Of a stretch of DNA of 64,000 nucleotides, positions 41,710-53,687 are shown one piece after another. How positions within the stretch are numbered: position 1 is the stretch's first letter; every line of letters starts with the position of its first letter. A program made the translations under genes and the position numbers. The stretch is from positions 35,780-99,779 of the forward strand of contig JANBQC010000026.1 in assembly GCA_027576995.1 (NCBI GenBank), read 5' to 3'. The stretch comes from Dimargaris cristalligena (Eukaryota; Kickxellomycota; Dimargaritomycetes; Dimargaritales; Dimargaritaceae). Below the pieces are notes generated by a model. The model was not told where the DNA came from. It did no database searches and was given only the letters and a program-made list of their open reading frames with translations.

Positions 41710-42435
41710 TTAATTGGAGAGAGGGGGGCACACCCACCGGGAGAGCGCCGCCGCCCGCACCGGAGGGAGCATGTAGGCCAGGGCCAGGCACATCACGGAC
41801 CAGCCAATGCTGTTGAACAGGGCCATGGCCAGTACCACCCGACCTTGCCGGCAGGCCGTGGGGACGTCGCCCAGGCCCTGGCCTAGGTTGGGCCATACGG
41901 GGGCCACCAGGAGACTATTTAGAGCATTACAGTCCACTGCCCCGCTGTGCCGGTACAGCACTCCGCTGAACGCCATCCAAATAAGGGCCATGCCGAAGCT
42001 GAACCCACACCGAATACGGTGCAGGACCCAGTCCCACCGAAGAATCCAGCGACTGAGCCGGTGCAGCAATGGCTGGTCCGTCGGGTCGCCGGGTCGGGCA
42101 ATACACGTCATCCCCAACCGGTCCGATATCCGCTTCCGTACAAGCCGCTGCCATTGGCCGTCAATGTGGACGTACCACCGTCGAATATAGAGCGTAGCGA
42201 ACCCAAAGAGGGTTAAAGTGCCAACCGAGCAGAGGGCGTTCCCCGCCACCCCGGCGTAGAGAAGCGGGTGGAGTAGATCGTTTAGGTAGCCGAAAATCTC
42301 ACCTCCCTGAGGCCCAGTCAGTGGGGCATAGACGGTATTGCTGGCGACGGCCATGATCAACACCACGACTGAGGTAACGAGCTGAATAGGGAAGATGAAC
42401 ACTTGGCAAATGCCAAAAAGACCAGAAAAGTGCAT
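41710..42435 (-). CDS. Four-transmembrane protein, MARVEL-like
   Basis: A 241-residue single-exon protein from the ATG at 42435. The frame extends a few codons upstream but only to a TTG. Four hydrophobic helices at about 8-32, 57-84, 142-162 and 198-222 give both ends in the cytosol. The long basic loop between helices 2 and 3 (~85-141) contains many Arg and Trp. The layout, with a hydrophobic first helix right at the N-terminus and a Gly/Cys-containing last helix, is that of fungal MARVEL/Nce102-type proteins, which organise eisosome or vesicle membranes. No sequence motif proves this, and a TMEM- or claudin-like protein remains possible. It is divergent from the Nudix gene 540 bases away. 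Confidence 0.75.
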   Translation of the reverse strand: MHFSGLFGICQVFIFPIQLVTSVVVLIMAVASNTVYAPLTGPQGGEIFGYLNDLLHPLLYAGVAGNALCSVGTLTLFGFATLYIRRWYVHIDGQWQRLVRKRISDRLGMTCIARPGDPTDQPLLHRLSRWILRWDWVLHRIRCGFSFGMALIWMAFSGVLYRHSGAVDCNALNSLLVAPVWPNLGQGLGDVPTACRQGRVVLAMALFNSIGWSVMCLALAYMLPPVRAAALSRWVCPPLSN

Positions 42436-42977
42436 TTTTAACAACAGCGAGGGCAATATAGCCAGGCAAACGACGAGCGACGGTATCGGTGGAACTGGGA
42501 TCTTTTATAAGTAACTGACCCAACCTACCGATTCCTCAATTACAGACCACACCAGGACAAACCAGGGGTAAGGCCACACCACCGCCCAATTCCGTCGCAT
42601 CTTCGCGTAAAACAACTGCAACAACATAGTCCATAGCGACACACCGCCTTCCGCATCGCCGATTCACCCCCCTAATGCCTCCGTTACTGTGGCTCCATGC
42701 CAAAGCCACGCAGCCTCCCCACTAGGCCGAATTGGGGCTCCGATAAACCGCCCCCCCCCACAGAAGTAGCAGTCTCCAATCCAGCCAATCTTCATGAAAA
42801 AGGAGGGGATGGGCGTGTTTGCATGGCGGGGCATACCAGTTAGTTAGTTACTCACCCATTGGTAGGTAGATAGGCTATTCTATTATACATGAGTAAGCAG
42901 CTCTCCCCCGACCTCGCTCCACAGAAGCCATTTAGTTATTCTTATTTTTCTTTTTAGCATTCGACAGGGTCTCCACG
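42436..42977. other. Divergent promoter region between the MARVEL-like and Nudix genes
   Basis: About 540 bases of C-rich sequence shared upstream by two divergently transcribed genes. A short upstream ORF begins at 42889 and a pyrimidine tract ending in TTTTTAG lies at 42948-42958. That could be the acceptor of an unseen 5' UTR intron. Confidence 0.4.
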
Positions 42978-45138
42978 ATGCCAATTCCGTCGTTCGACTT
43001 CGAGAGGGTCCATACTCTTGCGACCCAGCTTCGGACACACTCTCCCACCAAACTTCCGTCAAACACCGCGAACCCCCGTCGAGCCAGTGTGGCTATTATT
43101 ATCCGGGCTCGGCCACACCAGGTTGCTGGTAAGCTTAAACGCAGCCCCGGTCTAGTATTGGCTTTGCCCCCATTCCAATTCACCTCCTTGGGCCAATGTA
43201 CTAATCCCGGCTATGCTCACCTCTGCCTTTGGCGCTCCATGGCTACATTACCTACTCAGAATTGGCCTTACCCTACACCCTGGTCGAGTATTTAAAGGGT
43301 AAGTCAAGCCCCTGTCCACGACTAGAAGGCCACCCCATACTACCTTTCCTCTATTGCCGCTTTTTGTTCTACCCATTGGCCTGGTGGGGCCCCCATACTC
43401 CATCGGTTTGGTGCCCAAATGTTACTGACATGAGCATCCCTCAGTTAAACTTATCGAGATATATTTGACACCACACTACATCCCTTTCCTTCGCATTGTA
43501 CCGATGCTGCTTAGATGATCGTGTGCGGGCCGCCGATTTTGAGGTCTTATACATCAGACGTGCGATATCCCCCACCGACCGTTGGTCTGGCCAGGTGGGT
43601 TTAAATTCCGAATTCCATAGTGGAAACTGGCTGTGGGATTTTAGCCGGCTTGGTGTCTGTCCGCACCCCTTCGCACAGGGCTTAAACAGTACCCTATCGG
43701 ATACCGATTGCTAACATTACATCTTTTATGGCCGTCCTTTTGTGGATTTTTCTGCGGGAACTTTGGTGCCCACTCCCTCTTTAATAGGTGGCATTTCCGG
43801 GTGGCCGGCGCGAGCCAGGGGAGTCAGACCAGCAGGCCGCTGAACGGGAAACTCGTGAAGAAATCGGCCTCGATTTACATACCTCAAAGTAGGTCAAGTT
43901 ACTACTATTTTCTTGATCCTTACCATGGTCACCTAGACCTATTTGATGCGACTCATTCTAACCAACCTTCCATCTACTTGCATATTGTGTACTAGCTATG
44001 CCTTCTTGGGGGCCCTCGATGATCGAACGGTACACAGTTTCATGGGCCGCACTACCCTACTGGTCCTCTGCCCCTTTGGTATGTATAAAACGAAAATTAT
44101 CTAGTAGCCCCATTTATCCCTGACCCCGCTGCAGTTATCCATAGCTATATATTACACCACACTTTCCCTAGCCTGCTAATTGATACTAAATTAATCTACA
44201 TGTTGGCTACCTTCTATGGTTACGATGTATTAGTGTATCTTCAACTTGCCCCAGCGACCCCGCCCTTGCTACCACAGCCCACCGAAGTCGCCTCAGTCCA
44301 TTGGATCTCTTTCGGCGCCCTGTTGGCCAATCTCCCCCATTACCATGGGCCTACCCATGAGGTCCGGAACCACCCTTCTAGCGACCCTGTTGCGATTGAT
44401 TATGCCCGCCGTCTGCTCCCTACCTGGCTTCGCCCCTGTTGCCCCCTGAGTAACCGCGTCTTGCACTTGCTGAGTGGCTACTACCACTTCCACTGTCTCA
44501 CTTTACTCGTGGATGCGCTATCCTCACACTACGCGCTCCCTTCTCTCGAAGACTCCCAGCCCCTTCGATTATGGGGTCTAACCTTACAAATGACGAGTGA
44601 CCTTGTCGACACTACTTTCCCCCCTGATCGGCTACCCGCCGTACCGCTCAGCGGACCCCTTCCAGTATTCGAGTTCTGGGATGTTAAGGCGGGAATGTAT
44701 CTGTGGCAACGATGGAACCAATGGTCCACTCCACGTCGCTCAGGAGCAGTTATCCGGTAAGTTGGCCCAGCACTTCTTATACATCAGCTGGTGCGCTTAG
44801 CATGCCATACCTATTGGACCTGAAGATACATCTATACTGCGTGCTTCCTCCCCCCGGTCCTACCGTCAATAATCAGGAAACCTTGCCTAGAGACTACCCA
44901 ATATGTACTTCTCCCAGACTATCCTTCTGAATATTCTAGGGCCTAATCCCAGATTAAATCGGTGCTTTATATTTTTCAAACCCACAACCACAGGAGGCAG
45001 GAACTTTCCTACTACCGAACCCTTCGAATTCTCCTCACCTTAACCGTCCTGGGCCGACTTTTCTTCACATACTGGATAGCCCATTCCCTCTGGACTTGGG
45101 GCCGTCGCTTTTTTCCGGTATACCCATCGTATGCGTAA
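42978..45138 (+). CDS. Nudix hydrolase with C-terminal hydrophobic anchor
   Basis: Seven exons fit by phase: 42978-43128, 43260-43298 (39 bases), 43515-43594, 43788-43888, 43996-44078, 44234-44756 and 44994-45138, giving 373 residues. The N-terminal part has SVAIIIRARPHQVA, then EVLYIRRA and DRWSGQVAFPGG. The Nudix box is complete: G96-x5-E102-x7-R110-E111-x2-E114-E115-x-G117-L118, so metal-dependent pyrophosphohydrolase activity on a nucleoside diphosphate-linked substrate is expected. A PTEVASVHWIS segment follows, as in fungal CoA/Pcd1-like Nudix proteins. The C-terminal half (~190-373) is unassigned. It ends in a ~24-residue hydrophobic, aromatic stretch (~335-358), suggesting membrane attachment. 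The substrate is unknown. The 39-base exon keeps the frame whether included or skipped. Confidence 0.88.
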
Positions 45139-46329
45139 TGTGAAGCTGTATTGGGTGTGATAATAGTTCGAGGGTAGTTATTAGGTGATTTGCCACCAGT
45201 CTCCGAGCACCCAATAGTACTGACTTGACTATACTTAATCATCCAGGCACATATTTAATCGATACACACAACTCTGCTGTAGAAATCCGGCTATTATTAG
45301 AGCACCCCCCCTAGCCTGTATGGGCTGGTTTACTATACATATTATACCTACCTATCCATCACCTACTCAGAAACCCCTTAGACAGTTTCGAATTTCACCG
45401 CGAACAAACACGTCAACATGTTTTATATATCCGAGTCGGTCTGACCGCATTATAAACCATATATGCCTGGTGCCCTCCGAACCCCCCTTTTAGAACCCCA
45501 CCACATAACCCATGTACTGGTACCACATTTAATAGACGTATACTACAGCTTAGCCAACTGCTCACCCCCGCCGCTATTATTTTTGGAAGTAACATACCTT
45601 TTGAAACCTACTTTTATTATTATACATACATATTTTTCACCCCCATACTTTAAACGACCAACTCAATTATGTATATCTTCTAATGCAAAGTTCAATGCTG
45701 GATCTTGGTGCTCCCTTTGGGACCATTGGTAATCATGAGCATGTGTAGCACCCTAATATCTCGGGGCTAGCCCTCTTTATACCTAAACTTGCTAAGGCCT
45801 CCTGGTGACGGGTCAAGTGTAGGAGCGAGCAAGTAACCCAACAAAGGGATCCACCACGACTAGTCTCGCTGACTAAAATTCAAGATATTGCTACATGCTG
45901 ACATAGGTCTGTATGTCCTGCTTCGATATCCGTATGTTTACAAGTATGATGGACAGAAGCCCAAGTCCCTCTCCAATTGTTTATCTTCGAGATTAAATGG
46001 GCAGCTGGACTGCCAAACTAACGAGATGGGGTTACTTACGGGTGATGCTTGTGATGTGTGTGGTCTTCGTTTCCATTTTTAAGGGACTATAATTTGGTAT
46101 AACGGTCACGTGGTATTTCGTTTAGGAAGTGGCTCGACTGGCGAAACGACCCGTCCCGAAATTGTCGCCGCATTCCAACTTTATGGTCAAAGCTCATTCG
46201 AGTAATCCAGCCTTGACTCTGGCGCACTCGGCATTGCCATTCTAATCGAACCCCGTTTCCCTAAACCTGGCCCTGAACCATTTTAACTGCACAGCCACAC
46301 GACCCGGTATAGTTCATCCCCCCTTCACC
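45139..46329. other. Intergenic region between the Nudix and RsmH-like genes
   Basis: AT-rich with only short ORFs, none resembling a known protein. It probably contains the Nudix 3' UTR and the promoter of the RsmH-like gene. Confidence 0.45.
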
Positions 46330-48765
46330 ATGCCGGCTCCACTTCGAAGTCTTCTTCGCCTTCGAGTCCAGCGATTCCAGTCTACAAGGCAATCGACTAC
46401 CGAGCGGCCCTTTTCAACCTCACCGCGGACCCTTAACCACCAGCCCGTACTACTCAAAGAGGTGCTCGAACAGCTCAGTCCCCAGTCGGGCGGATGGTAT
46501 CTGGATACTACTTTTGGGGAAGGCGGCTACTCCAAGGCCCTTTTGGATCGGTAAAGTCTTCAATTGCTAATGTATTTTAACGGCCATCAGCCGATTCCGG
46601 CTTAGCTATCGGCAGTTTCATTGTATAAGTATATTATTGTCCGTATGGATCCTGACCACTCCTACCTCCCCCCTGACACTAAGGCTGTTTTATAATCACT
46701 TATTAATATAGCTGTGACTGCAAAGTAATGGCGATTGATCAGGATCCATTTGCTATTGAAAAAGCCCAGGCCTTAGCCGACCGTCCCGAGTATCGGTAAG
46801 TCATTATGTAATGCGGCACTGGGAAATTCATACATGCACCTCGGATCATATGGGATGCCTTATCTTTGAGGACTTTGGGGCCCATTGATCATATATTATT
46901 TTTATTGTTGTTCGCGCCTATTTAGTTTCTTATTATTATTTTGGTTAATGCTTTTAAAAATAATTTTTCGTTTGTAAATGCACCTTCGATATGACTCATC
47001 TCCCTTTTTATCCACCCCTCTATTCAATAAATGGATCAATATTGACACGCCCTTTAACAATTGGTAGCGGTCGATTACGACCCATCCTAGGCCGTTTTAG
47101 CGATATCAGGCGCTTAGCTGTTGAAACGTTTCAGTCCTCGTAAGTCGTCTATATAAGTAAAGATTTGTCATTTGGGCACGCGGCACATCCAACGGAGCAT
47201 TTGAATAGCATCATTCAATTGTCTGCTTTGCTTCGGTTTATTAAATTCTCTTCCATCGCTGGCATGATGTCAACACCGTATGCCCCCGTATATTCCGACT
47301 TCACCATTATCGAACGCCCCGGGCAATTAGAGAACCCCATTTTTCCGGAATTGTCTACGATATCGGAATCTGCAGTAGCCAGGTAAAGTCCCCTGTGGTT
47401 TAATACAAACCCATAAAACACTTTGTAAATTGTACACGTTATTCAAAACTCGTCGCTAAAGGATAATGATCCGTTTCTACCGTTACTTCCGCTGTTGGTC
47501 AACTACGATAGGTGGACGACCCCAGCCGCGGGTTCTCGTACTTAAAAGATGGCCCATTGGATATGCGAATGGCTTCGAAGGGGTCTTTGGAAAAGGACGA
47601 AGACGCCATCAAACAACGGGTAGGAAGGCGCACTATCCCCGCTTCAGTTGTGGTTAATAATTTTTCAGTGGACCAAATGGCCCACCTATTTCGAGTGGTA
47701 AGTCTCTGGTCGGGTGCAAGTGCTTACAATAGAGGCCACTGTAATTCTGACGTTCAACGAATCCGATAAGGTTTTTATTTGGCCAGCCCGTCCGTATTTT
47801 AGCTGGACTATTCCGCCGAAAACACTGTGCTATACTCTATCAAGGATAAACATTCCCAGTAGCTCACAGAACGTTCACTGGCATACTTTCGATTAGCGGT
47901 TTGGCTTATTATTTTATTTATTTTTTTGATATCTGCCTTTGTACAAAAACAGTATGGCGAGGAGAAGTTCGCCACCCGGATTGCCCAAGAAATAGATGCT
48001 GCTCGCCAACAGCAGATGATTAGTACTACCCAACAATTAGCCGAGGTGGTGTACCGGGCAGTTCCCCATAGTCTCCGCCAACTGAGTCGTGATAACAAAA
48101 CATGGCGCAATCCGGCGGCCCGGGTTTTCCAAAGGTAATATCTATTCCAAATATTAATAACCGCGCTGAGGTACCAGCTTTCTCTTCTTCCCGACGATTC
48201 AAAACTCCATCCTCCTTTCGCATTTTTTAAGCGAGGATTGTCTAACTTTGTATTGCCCTGTTATATATATATACCATTGAATGCCCACCGGGATTACCTT
48301 CATACTAGCCTTCGCATTTACGTTAATGATGAATTGGGCGAACTGCAGAGAAGTCTACAGGACGCCTATGACCTAGTGACACCCGGCGGTCGAGTGGTGG
48401 TGGTCACTTTCCACTCACTTGAGGATGCGCTTGTTAAAAGGGCCTTTCTGGAACGCCAGAACGGCAGCACGCTAGGTGAGTTATTGGCTCGGACATTGAA
48501 TCCTCCCACACTATACCCAAATGCCCATTGAATAGACAAACCCACGCAATCCAATTATCACTAATATCACTAGGTGCTCCCTATTATTTGCGTATACTCT
48601 ATAGAAGACAACACCGGCTCACCGGACACGGCACCACCGTCATATACGGTACTGACCAGAAAAGTGATTAAACCGACATCTGATGAATGCGCCCATAACC
48701 CCCGGGCTCGCTCGGCCAAAATGCGGGTCATTCAACGGGCGCCTGAAGAATCACCTGTTAATTAA
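46330..48765 (+). CDS. rsmH: Mitochondrial rRNA m4C methyltransferase, RsmH/METTL15 type
   Basis: Eight exons join in phase: 46330-46550, 46712-46795, 47068-47139, 47331-47382, 47512-47697, 47953-48134, 48309-48475 and 48605-48765, for 374 residues. The first ~32 residues are an Arg/Ser-rich mitochondrial presequence. The S-adenosylmethionine motif is [12 protein letters not shown] (58-68). Later family blocks are [21 protein letters not shown] across exons 4-5, [45 protein letters not shown] and the C-terminal [11 protein letters not shown]. Bacterial RsmH methylates N4 of C1402 in 16S rRNA, and METTL15 methylates the equivalent mitochondrial small-subunit position. I infer the latter role. 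Introns are 116-272 bases. AATAAA follows at 48824. Confidence 0.95.
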
Positions 48766-49100
48766 TTCCAAGGACCCTGATTAACTTTTAAATCCCTATC
48801 CGAATTTAATAGGGGATATCCTTAATAAACCTACTATAGCCCCAATTAAATGGATATTCGATCCACTAAAAGAACTCTTCAAGGGGCAGAAAACAGATGA
48901 CTGGAAGTGCCGTTTGGTTTGTTTCTGGCGCTTGGCCAATATCAATTTGGATGGGCCAGGCTTGGTGATTTAAACCAGGAGATACGAAGGGGACTTGGTT
49001 TGGCAGCTAGGGGTATAGCAAGCCGGTCTATATACTTTGCCCGGCGGCTTCCCCGGTCTTCCAACCCAGCTCTTCTTTCTTTACCTTTATACATTCAGCC
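48766..49100. other. Intergenic region between the RsmH-like and PGP genes
   Basis: A 335-base gap holding the RsmH-like 3' UTR and the short promoter of the pyroglutamyl peptidase gene. A TATATAC word lies at about 49028-49034, some 70 bases before the ATG. Confidence 0.45.
48824..48829 (+). terminator. Polyadenylation signal of the RsmH-like gene
   Basis: AATAAA about 60 bases after the stop codon within an AT-rich stretch. Confidence 0.55.
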
Positions 49101-49990
49101 ATGTCAACTCCTCGTAAAAACATTCTCATTACCGGTTTCGAGGTAAGTTGTCACACCCTAGTCACAGCCAGAGCCGATACTAGCTGCCTCGACTGAAGAC
49201 GCTTTGCTTCTTTGCTCACCGGGGCCTCCCTCCTCCATGGGACCATTTGGCTAAAGCACATGTTATGTTACTCTACGGGCCCTGCATTTCCCTCCATTGA
49301 CAGCCCTTCGGCACCCCTCGACCTGCGACCAACTCCAGCTGGGAGGCCATCAAAGGTCTCGAGGGTTTGGAAATTCCCGTATTTCACGGGGGCAAACTGA
49401 GTGTGCTCCGCGTCCACGTCCACCGCCTCCCGGTGGAGTACGACGGGGTACTCCAGGCCGTGCGCGACCTACATCTCCCGACGGAAGGGAATAGTCCCCA
49501 CTACGACTTCTATATCCATGTGGGACAAGCTAAGCCCGACCAGTGCGCCCTCGAACAGTTCGCCCGTAGAACCGGCTATGTCCGGGCCGACAACCACGGC
49601 AAGTCCCTGCCCGACCAACAGTGTCCCCCGTTAGGGGGTGAGCCCATGCCCACCCGGTTCGAGTCGACGGTCAGTGTTGCCGGGCTGGCCCAGTACCTCC
49701 GGGATGTCTGTCAGCAGCCGCTGGTTCATGCGTCCAATGACGCGGGCCTCTATCTGTGCGAGTTCACGTACTACGTTTCCATGTATTACCAGTGGCAGCA
49801 TACCCGAGCCCAGGGGCAACATTTGACTACCCCTGAGGAGCCGCCATCTTCATCTTCAGTGCCAGTAGGCAACGTACTGTTTATCCACATTCCACCCGAG
49901 AACCAGCCAATGTCCCTCGACCAGTCGCGGGCGCTTATTCTGTCTACTCTACAGTGGGTCGGGCAGGAAATGCCGACCGCCAAGTCCTAG
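49101..49990 (+). CDS. Pyroglutamyl peptidase I-like cysteine peptidase
   Basis: Two exons, 49101-49142 (14 codons) and 49304-49990, joined in phase 0 to give 242 residues. The splice rebuilds ILITGFE-PFG, the family start. The catalytic nucleophile is C166 in SNDAGLYLCEFTYY, and the base is H209 in LFIHIPP. A candidate acidic residue is E98 in CALEQFA, following VGQAKPD. All three positions of the C15 triad are therefore present. The enzyme removes N-terminal pyroglutamate from peptides in the cytosol. The RADNHGK/SLPD region matches the family's substrate loop. The protein ends without targeting signals. AATAAA is at 50188. Confidence 0.93.
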
Positions 49991-51274
49991 TTATCCGATT
50001 TAGCCCATAAGATAAAGAGGACTCTGCATGGAGGGGGGATAGTTTAGAGGGCCTTGAGGCTAGTTGTCCCCATGTAAGCGTGAGCGGACTAATCTGGGTG
50101 GATATTAGTCACTACCAGGGGATCTAGATCCATTTGAGGAAGAAGGTTGGGTAAGGGGGGGGGATAACATACTGTTATCTTGTGGCCAATAAAGTAAAAT
50201 CCACCCGAATAGATTACAAAGGATCTAAATATTAAACATTTTAGCCTGGCCACCAATGGGCTAACTACATCGTGATGAAAATCCCATTATGGACCATCCG
50301 AGGTCTCTCTCATGACGTATAGCGACCTTTCATTGGTTCTAATCCTACATATTCCAACGATTCCCAGGCTCTAAGCTGAACCAACCCAGACAATTGCCTC
50401 GTTAGGACCTGTATGCATTGCCTCTGCCCTGGCTTGCTATTCGGGATATCGGGTCACCGGATATCCACAGGGAGGGTTGGCTGAGCCAGATGCAATTGCC
50501 TCAACCCAATTTAGAGAACGGGCGAGTCATTAAGCCATAATAGGGACGTATGCGTGGTTGAGTAAATGGATATAGTACGGCGGCGATAGCGATGGAAACA
50601 GCCCGTACCGCTTAATTGCAGGGCGGGTGGAGAGTCAATCGTGATATTAGAATGATGGAATGTTTATATTGCTTGGTGGTGGAATTGATTATAAATACAC
50701 AAATCATGGGAATGACGAGAAGTGAGAGGGGAAGAGAGATAAGCCAAATATTAAAAAGGAGAGGGCGATGAGCAGTCAAGAGTGGATAGGATTCTTTTGG
50801 ATAAATTGCGACGGAAAGAGAGGAGCACATGCAGCGCGTATCCCCCAACACGCGCGCACGGCCATAACAAACGCGAACCAGCTGCTTGTCTATTTTTATG
50901 GTGGTGGTCGTTTAAAGTAGTACCATGAATACGGGGGGCAGTAGGATGCAATGGGAAAGGGAGGTGGAAATGACGATCGTACCCTCCCGAGTTTAAACTC
51001 ATCGTGAGGGAAAAGAACCGGATATACGGCAGGGTGAGGGGAAATAGAATACCAATGTTAAGGACACAGCGATGGAATATGGTGCAGTGGAGTTAAATGT
51101 ATAAGTTTGGCGGGGAAGTTCCAGATTGAAGAATGAAGATTAAGGGCAAAACTAGTCAAGGAAAGCGGTATAGGAAATCGACCGGCACCCGAATCCCCCA
51201 ATGCGGGAAATTTGGTTAAAGGTAATATATATCCAACCGTTAGACCTCTGCGCGGTATGTCCAAGGCCGGCTCT
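49991..51274. other. Convergent intergenic region, no gene recognised
   Basis: 3' UTRs of the PGP gene (+) and the NT-C2 gene (-). Small minus-strand ORFs at 50612-50851 and 50751-51002 have no recognisable domain and lack conserved coding features. Confidence 0.45.
50188..50193 (+). terminator. Possible polyadenylation signal of the PGP gene
   Basis: AATAAA 198 bases after the stop codon, following GTTATCTTGTGGCC. Confidence 0.45.
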
Positions 51275-53146
51275 CTATGAGGCGAACTGAGCTTTTGGGT
51301 GAAGGCCGGGGTTGGCGGATGGAAAAAAAATCTCGTTCATAATATCCATAGCCGGTTCCTCGTAGGTTGACATGGCATCCGAAGTGAGCGGCTGAGCAAC
51401 GATACAAAGAAGAGTCGAGTGCAGGGTGGTAGACAGGGATGGGTATATAGTATAGTGGTGCATGGTAGGAACGTCAGTAGCGGCGATAGATGAGGGGTGC
51501 ACGGGTGAGTGAACCGAAGGGATAATGCCGGGATGATAAAGTAATACACCCAAAATTAGGGTTAGTACGGTCTTATGATAGGGATGGGCGCGTCATGGTC
51601 AAATAGGAACAGCAAGTCACTTAGAGGCATGGGAACACCTGCTAGTCCTAATAATCCTTACTACTACCTTGTAGTGATGATGAGTGGGGGAATACTAACC
51701 AAAAATGGGGAGGAGGCCGACTTGGAGATGGAATAGGGGCGCCGCCTATTGTGACCCATGGCCCCTTCGTATATCGAGCGATTACCTGGCCGTTGAGAAT
51801 AGTATATTGGTATTAGATGTTTTAAAAAATAAAAATGGAATAAAAAATGAGGTAATGTAATTAGAATATAACATTTGCATAGGTCAATAGTTTCAGGGAT
51901 CGAACAAGCACATTCTATCGTATCGAGAGTTTCTAAGGACCATCCAAAAAGAGGCCCTTGCTTGCCCCCCCCATCAACAATAGTGTGGTAATCGCACCTG
52001 TATGACTTGGCCCACCATAATGCAAACAATTGTCAAGCCGGTGCAGCACCATGGGTTGGATTGGACGCGGAGAATAAGGGAAGTGCGATTGAGGATCCTA
52101 GGCCAATCAATATACACATTTACTTACGGGGCTTGAATTTAGGATGTAGTGTAGGGGTCGACATATCGGCAAGGGCCGAGGGCAATTGCTGTTTTTTGAG
52201 GGATGGGCTGGTGTGAAAACGGGGGTAACATCATCAATTAATCGGGATAGATTAGAACCATGGACTGGATTGGAAACGGTGGAGATTGTCAGAAAATGGA
52301 GACATAGAGCGGAGGACGGGCAGGAGAGAAGGGTGAGAAAATAAAGCAACTTACGTTTTATAGCGAGTATCTCCGCCGGTTTGCTTCATATCAACGGTGA
52401 TCTGGAGAGCGGAAGAGAGATATAAGGAGCAAGTAGAATTCGGGGAATCGGAAATATAATCAGCAACACTAGCGAATAAAACATAGAATTAGAAGCGGGG
52501 TAGGTAAAAGGGTCGGGGAATGATTCAAGATAAAATCAAGTACCTTGATGGTTGAATTGGATTTGGATTCTTGAAGTAGATAGCGGCGGGTAGTTTGGCC
52601 CTCCTTGGCGTACTCGGCAAGGTTGATGGACAAAACGCCCAGGTTGCGGGGATTCTCCTGGTTCATTTCCTGCCGAATACACAGATGGAGCTCACAGGGG
52701 GAGAGCATACCGTCTTTGCCGATGACCAGATCCATTTTCTTGGAAGCGGTTTGATTCCATTCCACACGGTGACCCGATATAGGGGCTCTGTTAAGGACCC
52801 AGGCAAACAGCATTATATTATATATACGTGGTTAGGTGTGAGTCATGACTATCATCGAGCCAGCCTATTAAACTAACCCCCTGCACTCTAAACCAAACCA
52901 CCCGGTGAATTTCTTGGGAGGAACTCCAGATAATATGTGGGGAACCACCACCCCCCCTCTCTCGATACTGTATGAAGGCACTTACCGATGGGTATATCCG
53001 GTGGTGGAGGTGCCGTTTTTGAGGCGCCATTTGACGAAGAAAGTACCACTTACGAGCGGGACATTGATGAGTTCGTGCAGGGTTATGTTGACGTCGAAAT
53101 TGACTAGGCGGTGCTTGGAAATAAACCAATGGTAGAGGGCCTGCAT
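51275..53146 (-). CDS. NT-C2 domain protein (EEIG1/EHBP1 family), exon structure partly uncertain
   Basis: Exons 53146-52986, 52787-52544 and 52401-52355 join cleanly. They encode an N-terminal C2 domain of the EEIG1/EHBP1 kind: NITLHELINVPLVSGTFFVKW, then GHRVEWN, then LGVLSINLAEYA, and ITVDMKQTGGDTRYK closing the last strand. Such domains bind membranes or Rab-linked partners in trafficking. Four more exons are proposed: 52207-52128, 52097-51998, 51785-51700 and 51391-51275. The last three fit each other in phase (HTG-NRSIYEGAMG; PLTSDAMSTYEE...). But exon 4 and exon 5 are separated by only 30 bases and disagree by one base, unless exon 4 starts at 52188 after AACAG. The first half is firm. 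The tail could be wrong or the assembly could carry an indel. Confidence 0.75.
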
Positions 53147-53651
53147 ATTGGCGCGGTTGAGGAGCGGCACTCGGCAAACACCGAAGCAGAATGGGCTGGG
53201 TAGGAGCAGGGGAAAGAGATAAGGAACGGGAAAGGGAGGGTCCTCTGGTCAGGGGATCGGCGAGTGGGGTGGGACGAGATGACAGAAAGAGAAAGAAAAG
53301 GCTGGGTGACGCGACACGACTTGACTTGGCCCGAAGGGTTAGGACGGCGTAAGCTAGAAAAGGAAACGAGTAGGGAGTTGGAGTCTCAAATAACGGACGA
53401 GGGTGGTCGAAAGTGGCACCAAGTAGACCCGAAAAGGAAAGAAACGGGAGAGAGGGACTGTGTATGTGGGTGGGTCGGAGTATGAAAGCCCGGAGTTATA
53501 AGAGGGCCAAATAAAACAAGAAAAGGAAAGGAAAGGGAGAGAGAAAGGTAGAAGGAGGAAAGCGGGCATATATAGCATATATAGCATAGGCGGAGCCTTA
53601 GGTTAAGTGTAGCTTGAGACTATATGCAACGACCCATCACGCGGCAATACT

Positions 53652-53687
<36 letters not shown>
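53652..53687. repeat. Compound microsatellite (TC)n(TA)n
   Basis: A run of about 17 bases TC directly followed by about 19 bases TA, seen directly. Confidence 0.9.

Noticed and set aside
41243..41896. Minus-strand 217-codon ORF overlapping the MARVEL-like gene
   Set aside because: It is out of frame with the hydrophobic protein, is Arg/Gly/Pro-rich as expected of a GC-rich shadow, and has no domain.
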